Part shown: positions 56,790 to 64,000 of the stretch, piece after piece | Position numbering within the stretch: position 1 is the first letter of the stretch | Layout of the letters: each line of letters starts with the position of its first letter | From: Locusta migratoria | Taxonomy: Eukaryota; Arthropoda; Insecta; Orthoptera; Acrididae | Length of the DNA stretch: 64,000 nucleotides | Direction of reading: 5' to 3' | Assembly (NCBI GenBank): GCA_026315105.1 | Contig: CM048745.1 | Span: 754,375,506 to 754,439,505, forward strand | Notes under the pieces: generated by a model | What the model saw: only the letters and a program-made list of their open reading frames with translations | Told to the model about the DNA's origin: nothing | Databases searched by the model: none | Made by a program: the position numbers and the translations under genes

Positions 56790-57600
56790 TCCGGACAACA
56801 GATTCAGTTCATGATGCACCACGAACTGGTAGGCCCACGGTTTTAACAGGACGGAAGCTCGACCACATTTCAGGCAGCATGTTGCGGAATAAGTAAGAAA
56901 ATATCACAAGAGGCTAAAGTCTCTCGTACGACAACACATAAGGTGGGGTTGTATCCGTATAAAATTACTGCAGTGCGACAATTACGTTATGTGGTCGATA
57001 CGAAAAGTGTAGCATATTGTCAACGGTTTCACTGATTTATTAACAGACAAGGAGTTGGTGTTTTAGGTAGAAGATTTTTCACTGATAAGGCTTGGTTTCA
57101 CCTATCTGGCTCATAGGCTGATCAAGGGGGGGGGGCGAAGGGTCGTTGTCTTCACTTTGTTTTTGTTTTTTGTTTTAATGCGAAGTTAGAGTGCTATCTC
57201 TACCTTCAAAACTGTGTGACTTTTTTTTGATTGGGCGTGGGGTAAAAAGGGGTGGCTAGTACAAAAGTCTTTCCACTGAGCCAGAGTTTAGCTGACGATG
57301 AGATATTCTCTCCACCCCCCCCCCCCCCCCGCCCCCCAAGGCGTCCTGGATCCACCCCTGATCTGGCTACATTAATTCTAAAAATTCACGTACTTGGTCA
57401 TCCGAAAATCCACATGCCTGAAGAGAAATGCCATTGCACGCAGAGGAAATTGGTATGTGGGTTGCCATAACACAAGGGCCGATATCTTTCGCAACCACCC
57501 TCAGCTCCGAAACCTACTATCCCAGATAACTTACCCATTTATTCCGCTGCTGAATAAAGATGACGGCATAGCATATTTCAATTGTCTAGCCTTTCCTGAG
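56790..57600 (+). pseudogene. second mariner/Tc1-superfamily transposase remnant
   Basis: It shares sequence with 52128-52520 (ACGAACTGGTAGGCCCACGG, TATAAAATTACTGCAGTG and GATTTATTAACAGACA). After an inserted MITE it continues from 57361 as HLSGY-like sequence, then SSENPHALKRNAIARRGNWY and NLLSQITYPFIPLLN. That is the segment between the second and third catalytic residues, missing from the copy at 51773. Direct repeats of about 25 bases (CATATTTCAATTG...CTAGCCTTTCC at 56768 and 57573) flank it. No terminal repeats remain. Confidence 0.75.
57112..57360. mobile_element. hAT-type MITE with 8-base target duplication
   Basis: The exact duplication ATCTGGCT lies at 57104-57111 and 57361-57368. 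The right end GGATCCACCCCTG is the complement of CAGGGGTGGATCC, a common hAT terminus. The left end CATAGGCTGATCAAGGGG is a degraded partner. G and C runs at 57126 and 57317 lie just inside. Confidence 0.85.
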
Positions 57601-57659
57601 TGGTACAGTTTTTTAATTTTTAAATTAAATTCGAATATCGCACATTAATAATTTATTCA

Positions 57660-57703
57660 CTGACGACCGGTTTCGGTCAACTGTGTCACCATCATCTGGT
57701 CAG
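57660..57703 (-). ncRNA. hammerhead-like motif, foldback left arm
   Basis: The minus strand reads CTGAC, CAGATGA, a stem II pairing GGT with ACC around GACACAGTTG, GAAA, CCGGTC and GTCAG. Stem I is a perfect 5-bp CTGAC/GTCAG and stem III is the palindrome ACCGGT. Core U4 is replaced by A. Confidence 0.6.
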
Positions 57704-57796
57704 AAACATATTACAAGCTGGCCATCTTATTAAAAAAAAATGGTATAAAATAACAAATGAAAATTTTTAAGAAGATGACCAGCTTGTAATATGTAT

Positions 57797-57840
57797 CTGA
57801 CCAGATGATGGTGACACAGTTCACCGAAACCGAACGTCAG
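57797..57840 (+). ncRNA. hammerhead-like motif, foldback right arm
   Basis: CTGAC (57797-57801), CAGATGA (57802-57808), stem II GGTGA pairing to TCACC, GAAA (57826-57829), CCGAAC and GTCAG (57836-57840). Stem I is a perfect 5 bp. Stem III is damaged (CCGAAC instead of CCGGTC). Confidence 0.5.
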
Positions 57841-58069
57841 TGAATAAATTATTAATGTGCGATCTTGGCATTTCATTTTGAAAATTATAAAACGAGCAGA
57901 TCGCCTCCAAACCCGACTATGTCAGGTAATCGATACAGTTTTTGTTTCATACAAATACGACAATTTTTTTCTTGAGTTACGATGGTTTCCCTGATGCTCT
58001 GTATTTAAGGGACGCTGAGCGCATGGCTTATCAACAGGTACCCTATGGTCCTAATAACCCAATTTCCGA

Positions 58070-59168
58070 ATTATAGTGCACTGGGCAGATGCAGAAGAAT
58101 ATGGTGTCCAGGTTGAGTGGATTATTAAAAGAAAGATCAAAAATACAATGGGAAGATGGTAAGAAGATAGGTGGTAAAGGTCACCTGACAAATGTTGAAA
58201 TAGGTAGATTATAGAATTATTATAGCTTGGCCGTAAGGAGAAATGTAGGGAATTTAGAAAACACGATAAAAGCTGCATGCGCTATCTTTTCCACAAGCTT
58301 TCCCCAAATGAAAATCCAGTGCACGCTCTTTGCCTGAATGTACCTGACACTTGTTGCAAGTACAAGAGAAATGCCAGGTACGACCACAAACATTCTTTAC
58401 CTGCGTCAGTATTCAGTTAAATTGAACCCACATTTAAAGACTTTGTAAAGATACATTGTTGAAGAGATGTTTTCAGGGGAAAAGCTAAAATTTAAATGAA
58501 TGTGTGAATTCTGTCATTTCGACCCAGTTTCCGAAAACTGTATTTGTTCAGCATACAAACCTCGAATTTGATGTTTATGATGCTATTTTATGCTTCAATG
58601 ATGGTCTAACTAGAAAACTGGATGTTTTGGAATTATTGGGCATAAAATCTAGTGGAAATACTGCAAACTCTTTGAGGCAAATTGATAAAGAGACAATATG
58701 CTAAGCAGATGTTGCTAATTTAAAATGCACAAAAGAAACAAGACAGAAAAGAAGACAGGCCAAGAGAAGAAAATAAGATCAATATGAATCAGATGATGCT
58801 CAGTATGGTGAGGAAAATACTAGTAGTAAGTAATTCTCATTAATAACTATATTAGAATTGCAATGTTAAACTTTAAATGGATTTTTCTCAAAACTACATT
58901 TTTAAAATTTCAGGTACCATTTTTGATAAACTAATGGGGTTAGAAACATGAAATTTGGTCAATTTGTACTGCAGATGGTAATAAGTTATTACAAGGAAAT
59001 TGAGAACCACGAAAAATTCAGAAACTGCTTTATAATAATTAATGTGCTAAAAATAGTTAAATTTTACTAGTGAAAGAATAAAACTTTTTCTTTTGAAAAG
59101 TGTACCTATTAAAGGGTAAAACAGCATTGTAAGAATAGCGATAAAAATTGCCTTGCATCTCCCCTTAA
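58070..59168 (+). pseudogene. Mutator-like transposase C-terminal remnant
   Basis: In order the plus strand shows GQMQKNMVSRLSGLL and GGKGHLTNVEIGRL near 58085-58205, then SLAVRRNVGNLENTIKAAC near 58225-58280. Remnants of the Cys-rich C-K-Y block follow near 58320-58370. The open frame 58504-58704 has PKTVFV, LEFDVYDAILCFNDG and LGIKSSGNTANSLRQIDKE. A KRRQAKRR-type basic tail ends the coding part. The 3' region ends in CATCTCCCCTTAAG at about 59156-59169, matching the TTAA-type end of the copy at 53421. The N-terminal half is absent. Confidence 0.75.
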
Positions 59169-59169
59169 G

Positions 59170-59990
59170 TAATATCAAATAGCTTATATACATAAACCGG
59201 CAACTCTTCACAGAAACGTGGGACAGCGCTCCTGAGCACCTACTAGCGGCGTGAGTTGTAAACTAAATCTGGGACTGGACGGCTGATTAACACTGTGAGA
59301 CTCAGAACACATCATTCGTCGGTGTACTTTACATAAATAGGATATGATTGGGAGAGGGAGTGTATGTGTTACGGATGGCTGTAACAGTTAACTGCAAACA
59401 ACGATATGATAATTTAAGGAGGCTACTATTAGGCCTACTCAAATTGTTTACATTTAATAAACAGTGTCTTTAATGCTTTGATTTACCATTTTATAAGTTC
59501 TTTATAGATATAGGCAGTGCATAATTCAGAAGATCTGACTTGGACAAAATTCTGAGAAAGAAGGGGCCAGAGCATTTGAATAAAAGCTATGTATTATGCC
59601 CAAACTACTTTGTGAGAAATATTTCAGAAATAACATTTTGTAAAGTCAAGAGTAAATGTAATTTGTTCATCGACAGTAGTCTTAAAAAGGGTGCTTAATG
59701 TATTATAACAACAAATGTATAAAACAAGTTTTATTTGAATACCTTCCTTTAAAATGCAGACGAGTTTTTAGAAACATCAACAAAATACCATAACTGTCAG
59801 TTCTTTATATTCAAGCAAAAATGATATGTTATGAAACAAATTAAAAATAATGTCTTACATTTTCATTGTCAATTCCACTCTTTGGCCCGATGCACTGCCC
59901 TATGTTGTGTGTTATTTTCATTTCGAATTGTATCCAAATAAACTGTATGCATTATGACAGTTATTATTTGCAACTACAAAAAGTGCGATC
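59170..59990. other. unassigned AT-rich DNA
   Basis: Nothing assignable is seen. Confidence 0.4.
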
Positions 59991-59997
59991 ATTTTTC

Positions 59998-60042
59998 ACC
60001 AAACGCGTTTCGTTTCACTAAATACAAAACATCTTCAATGGT
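59998..60042 (-). ncRNA. hammerhead-like Penelope tail
   Basis: The minus strand reads ACCA, TTGAAGA, a stem II region, GAAA, CGCGTT and TGGT. ACCA pairs with TGGT as stem I and ACGCGT is a perfect palindrome for stem III. C3 of the core is U. Confidence 0.45.
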
Positions 60043-60540
60043 TTGAAATGAGACATATCTACAATTTGAATTCTTTTCATAGATCTCCTTAAAAATTTGT
60101 AAAATGTTGATTATTTTTACTTACGGAAATTTTTTCTTTTTCACCTGACATAATGAAGCTGACTTCTTGTACAGTTCAAGGTAGAGACGACTGCTTTAGT
60201 TTCTTCTGTCCTACACTTTAATAAATAACCATCTAACATAATATCTTAATTGTGTAAAAATGCAAACTTTGCAATTTAATTCTTGTATGCATCAGAATAA
60301 AAAACGAAATCACAAATGTCAAGGCAAGTATAACCTACAACGCAAACGAATAAATGCCACTGCTAACAGTCTTGCCTGACTAACGCATATAAATGCCATG
60401 AAGTTTCCGATATTATAATTATAAGCTGTTTGGTAATATTCAAAAATTGTCTTAAAATACTTATAATTAATTTTCATTAAAATAAATGAAAATTCATCCA
60501 TACCACATAACTGCTTTATGATCTATTAGATGCACAACCT

Positions 60541-60580
60541 GTTTCGCACTGTAATACGTGCACCTTCAAGTGGAAAATAA
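60541..60580 (-). ncRNA. hammerhead-like Penelope tail, second in same orientation
   Basis: The minus strand reads CAC, TTGAAGG, stem II GCAC pairing to GTGC, GAAA, CAGGTT and GTG. Stem I (CAC/GTG) pairs. The core is degraded at two positions. It lies about 500 bases from the motif at 59998 and has the same orientation. Confidence 0.4.
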
Positions 60581-60589
60581 TTGTTTCAT

Positions 60590-61755
60590 ATTGTCGTCTT
60601 CAATCCAGAGACTGACTTGGTACAGCTCTCGACGCTACCCTATCTTTTGCCTCCCATCTAACTTGTATAGTTCTCCTGTAGCACCACATTTCAAAAGCTT
60701 CTATCCTCTTCTTGTCTGAACATATTGTCACATTTGTTATTCGATCAGTACTGTATGACTGTGGTTCAACATAACAAAATATTTGATATTGTCATCACTT
60801 TCACTCCCATAAAGAGCAACACTCACAAAAATGCTTTCAGGCAACAATTCCTAACCTTAAAATTAACATTCAGTGTAAACATTTCCCTTCTTCACAGACG
60901 CTTTTCTTCATATTGGCATTCTGTGTTTTATATCATCTTTATTGCGACCATTCTGTGTTACTTTATTGCCTAAGTAACAACACTCATCTATCATCATTAG
61001 TGTGTCATTACCTAAGATAATTCCTTCAGTGTCCTGACACTACGTTCCATTACCCTTGTTTTACTATTGTTAATGTTCAGTTTACTCATATACCCTCCTT
61101 ACAAGACACTGGCCCGTTCAGTTGCTCTTCCAGGCCCTTTACTGTCTCTGATAGAATTACAATGTCATCAGCAAACCACAAAGTTTTTATTTGTTCTCCC
61201 TGAACTTTAATTCCTTCTCGAAATTTCTCTATGCTTCCTTCACATCCTGCTCAATGTACAAATTGAATAACATTGGGGAAACACTACAACTTTGTCTTAC
61301 TCCCTTCCCAACAAATGGTTTCCTTTCATGCCCTTCATAACTACTATCTCTTTTTTGTGCAAGTAAATAATGTTCAGTTCCCTTTATTTCTCCTATGCTG
61401 CCTTCATAATTTGAAAAAGTCTATTTTTGTCAAAATTTTCAAAAGATTTCTCCAAATGTACAAACCTAGAAAATTAGGTTTCTCTTTCCTTAGTCTTTGT
61501 TCTATGATAAGTTGTAATGTATTGCCTGACATGTTCCTACATTTCTCCTAAATTCAAACTGATCTTCCCTGAGGTTGGCTTCTTCCACTGTAGCTTTTTT
61601 CATACAAATTACACACCATGTGGAACAGTTTTGTCATGGATGGCTCTCACACAGATTTCAGTAGCTCAGAGGGAATGTCGTCTACTCTTTGCACCTCATT
61701 TCGATTTAGGTCTTTCAGAGCTATGTCAAACTTTTCTCTCAGTATTGTGTTCTAC
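60590..61755 (-). mobile_element. RTE-type LINE, copy D, old 3' half
   Basis: It aligns along its length with the 3' half of copies A and C in reverse. From left to right on the plus strand it matches the 3' end block (60597), the region of GTAGCACCACATTTCAAAAGC (60677), the FADD region (near 61165, where the complementary codons for FADD are still readable) and the region before the palm (to about 61750). Many indels and stops show it is older than the others. Confidence 0.85.
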
Positions 61756-62088
61756 CAGATGTTCATAAATATTTCATAGGGATATAAAAAACATTTACAC
61801 AGCCCCATCATTCATGATGTATGCCCTCACCACGTCGATAGATAAGTTTAATTGTGAAGCCATTGGTACAATTAAAAATATCTTTAAAAAACCTCATATT
61901 GAATCATGTGGAACTCCTGGCATAATTTATGCAATGTTACCAATTGGATTAATAGGATTTATTGTATGTGCACATAATGTATTTACAGTAACAACAGGTG
62001 TTGATACATGGGCTTACTTTATATAAGCAACAATTAATTATTGCTGCATCAACAATAATTAATGTATTTTGATGGATAGCAACACTTT

Positions 62089-62638
62089 GTGTGGCTTGGT
62101 AGCACAGTGGTAGAGTTCCAGACTATGGATCCAAATGTCCAGGGTTCGATTCCCACCAGGTCCTAGGATTTGATTCTGCCACTTTTCACTTCTTTCACCT
62201 CTGGCAGTGTTGCTGTTGTGAAAAATGTCGAGTAGCACCATGGCTGGAAGGAAGCTTAGGGTTTAATGTCCCATCGACAGCTTGGTCATTAGAGACGGAG
62301 CTTACGCTCGGAGTTTTACGTAAGGATGGGAAAGGAAATAGGCCGTGCTCTTTGAAAGGAACCATCCTGGCATTTGCCTGGAATGATTTAGGAAAATCAT
62401 GGAAAACCTAAATCTGGATTGCCAGAGGTGGATTTGAACCACCATCATACCGAATGCGAGTCCAGTGTGTTACCACTGCGCCACCTCGGTCGGTACCATG
62501 GTTGGAAACAACGTTAAACTGTAGATGTCCGTATAACCGGCTGGGTAACTCAGTTTAGAGGTCAGAAGAAGGCAATGGCATACCATCTCCAAACAGGACC
62601 ATGCCTAGTAAAGCACTGTGGTGTTCAGCCCAATCTTT
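62089..62638 (+). mobile_element. tRNA-derived SINE inserted in the cox1 copy
   Basis: The 11-base target duplication TAGCAACACTT flanks it (62078-62088 and 62639-62649). The head GGCTTGGTAGCACAGTGG and the B box GGGTTCGATTCC are clear. A SINE family 2 copy is nested inside. Confidence 0.9.
62250..62495 (-). mobile_element. SINE family 2 copy nested in another SINE
   Basis: A full-length minus-strand copy with head near GTGGCGCAGTGGTAACAC (complement of 62466-62483). The likely target duplication is ACCATGGCTGGAA (62238-62250) and ACCATGGTTGGAA near 62496. Confidence 0.9.
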
Positions 62639-62780
62639 TTAGCAACACTTATTGTTAGAAAATTCAAATTTAATCCACCTTTATTCTGAATATTAGGATT
62701 CATTTTCCTATTTATAATAGGATGCTTAACAGTCCTAGTACTAGAAAATTCATCTCTAGATAGTGTACTACATGATGCTT

Positions 62781-62818
62781 GTTTTTTTTTCTTTTTTTTT
62801 CTTTTTTTTTTTTGTAGC
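62781..62818. repeat. poly-pyrimidine insertion inside cox1 copy
   Basis: A run of T with two C interruptions replaces a few codons after the LHDA position of cox1. Confidence 0.85.
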
Positions 62819-63212
62819 ATACGTTTATTGTGTACTTCCCATACGAACAGTATTTGTAATTATAGGAGGAATTATTCAGTTATACCCATTATCTAAGTAT
62901 CATAAATAATAAATTACTGAAAATTCAATTCACTATTATATTCATGGAGGTAAATTTAACGTTCTGTACTCAACATTTTATTGGACTAGCAGGAATACCA
63001 CAACAATATTTTGTTTATCCGGATGCCTATACTTTATGAAATGCTATTTCAAGGGTTCGATCAACCAACTCAGTTACAGGAATCATCATATTTATTTCAG
63101 TTATATGAGAAACAATAATTAAAAATCGAACTATCATATTCTGAACGAACAGAATGATTAAAAAATAATCCCCCTGCAGAAATGAGATATTCAGAATTAC
63201 CAATAATTAATA

Positions 63213-63281
63213 GATTCAAATTCGGCAGATCAATGCATTATATTTATGCTCTAAAATTAGGGTTTGACCTTTTTATTAGAA
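63213..63281 (+). pseudogene. trnL2: nuclear copy of mitochondrial trnL(UUR)
   Basis: It lies between cox1 and cox2 in the normal insect position. GGCAGATCAATGCA marks the D arm, and the anticodon loop reads TTTATGC where TTTAAGC is expected, so the anticodon itself is changed. The 3' part TTTTTATTAGAAA matches the acceptor side. Confidence 0.8.
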
Positions 63282-63285
63282 AATA

Positions 63286-63939
63286 ATGGCAACATAATTA
63301 AATTCATCATTACAAGATGGAGCTTCCCAATTAATAGAACAACTATCATTCTTCCATGATCATACTATAATTGTTTTATTATTAATTACAATAATTGTTG
63401 GTTATTCATTAAGATATACACTACTAATAAATTATACAAACCGAAATATTGAAACCATCTGAATATCATTACAAGCCCGTACATTAATCTCCATTGCATT
63501 ACTATCATTATGACTATTATATCTTCTTGATGATTCTTCAGGTGATATAACTACAATTAAAACAATCAGACAACAATGATACTGAAGGTATGAAATTCAG
63601 ATTTCATTAACATGTAATTCAATAACTACAAAATTCGTAAAAGAATAAAAAAAATTCGATTACCAGAAGTAGATACTTCAACAACTTTACTTATAAATAC
63701 AGAAGTATGACAATGAAAGAGAGCATCAGATGTATTACATTCATGAACAACTCCAGCTTTAGGAATTTCAACTGATGCAACACCTGGATGACTAAATCAG
63801 GGAACATTCACAATTAATCATACAGGATTATTGTTTGGACAATGTTCTGCAATCAGCAGAACAAATAGATTTATACCACAATAATTGAAATGGGTTCAAT
63901 AAAATTATTAATTAAATGATTATCTAGTGTAATATACTG
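63286..63939 (+). pseudogene. cox2: nuclear copy of mitochondrial cox2
   Basis: It starts at an ATG right after trnL and encodes MAT, a stop, then LNSSLQDGASQLIEQLSFFH. With the mitochondrial code it continues through TLISIALLSLW, LLYLLDDSSGD and QQWYW. The C-terminal part has NQGTFTINHTGLLFGQCSAI near 63797-63856 and ends IIEMGSIKLLIKW. One premature stop near the start and a frame change around 63600-63650 make it non-functional even under the mitochondrial code. Confidence 0.92.
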
Positions 63940-64000
63940 AGTTAGTTAAAATATAACATTAGAATGTCAATCTAAAATAAGTATAAAATAGTACACCTTG
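63937..64000 (+). pseudogene. trnD: nuclear copy of mitochondrial trnD(GUC), cut by window end
   Basis: GTTAGTTAAAATATAAC is the D-arm side, and TTAGA-ATGTCAA-TCTAA is a clear anticodon stem-loop with GTC. It directly follows cox2. No trnK is present between them. Confidence 0.8.

Larger units (their letters stand above)
57638..57870. mobile_element. foldback element with two ribozyme-like arms
   Basis: Inverted arms at about 57638-57729 and 57766-57868 flank a 36-base AT-rich spacer. The right arm ends TGCGATCTTGGCATTT, the same end as the foldback at 19413-19682. No coding capacity is present. Confidence 0.8.
61890..63212 (+). pseudogene. cox1: nuclear copy of mitochondrial cox1, 3' part
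   Basis: Pieces of cytochrome oxidase subunit I appear in order: [20 protein letters not shown] and [13 protein letters not shown] (61918-62022), then a damaged stretch to about 62088. A 550-base SINE insertion follows. It resumes with KFKFNPPL, LVLENSSLDSVLHDA (62650-62780) and, after a pyrimidine-rich insert, GGIIQLYP (about 62855-62890). The last pieces are [20 protein letters not shown] and PPAEMRYSELPI, ending near 63205. TGA is read as Trp in places, which marks mitochondrial origin. Stops, substitutions and inserts show it is a non-functional nuclear insertion. Confidence 0.92.

Noticed and set aside
61814..61889. possible further cox1 sequence upstream of 61890
   Set aside because: The reading is too diverged to match cox1 by eye, so the insertion start is set at the first clear block.
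8905..62638. tRNA-like A and B boxes at many positions
   Set aside because: All lie in repeats with SINE bodies or tails, often with target duplications. None folds as an intact nuclear tRNA gene by eye.

Overview
This window is repeat-dense nuclear DNA from an orthopteran insect, most likely an acridid grasshopper or locust. Almost everything recognisable is a transposable element or its remnant. The best taxonomic evidence is at the right end: a mitochondrial insertion runs cox1, trnL(UUR), cox2 and then directly trnD(GUC), without the ancestral trnK between cox2 and trnD. That derived order is known from Acridomorpha. The many tRNA-derived SINEs fit the same origin. I see no bacterial features, no operons, no CRISPR array and no complete host gene.

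Layout. 1-3.8 kb: two minus-strand RTE-type LINE fragments. 5.98-6.15 kb: a short unassigned open frame. 6.3-7.3 kb: a GC-rich dispersed repeat with a second copy at 33.0-33.4 kb. 8.5-10.9 kb: a broken hAT/ZMYM1-like transposase gene with two SINEs inside. 11.5-11.9 kb: a foldback element. 12-18 kb: SINEs, a hAT remnant and unassigned AT-rich DNA. 19.4-19.7 kb: a foldback element with clean target-site duplications. 20.7-22.0 kb: a non-autonomous Helitron. 22.1-22.5 kb: a CpG-rich stretch. 23.6-26.9 kb: a near-complete RTE LINE. 27-30 kb: paired SINEs and LINE tails. 31.6-32.3 kb: a palindromic mariner. 34-38.6 kb: nested SINEs and a second LINE clade. 39.4-50.6 kb: a very large inverted duplication with a Penelope-like GIY-YIG fragment in its left arm. 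51.8-52.9 kb: a mariner-like element inside a SINE. 53.4-56.4 kb: a Mutator-like element with a Tc1 element inside. 56.43-56.64 kb: the only convincing host coding exon. 56.8-59.2 kb: transposase remnants. 60.0-61.8 kb: ribozyme-like tails and an old LINE. 61.9-64 kb: the mitochondrial insertion.

The most interesting signal is a repeated small-RNA architecture in several Penelope-like tails and foldback elements: a short stem I, a C(U/A)GANGA core, stem II, GAAA, a self-complementary 4-6 nt stem III, UH, and the other half of stem I. This is the minimal hammerhead ribozyme layout known from Penelope-like retroelements. The copy just downstream of the GIY-YIG frame has the canonical CUGAUGA core. 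Several foldback copies have CAGAUGA yet keep a perfectly paired stem I. The host gene is probably one large multi-exon gene, with most of this window lying in its introns or between genes. That last point is inference.
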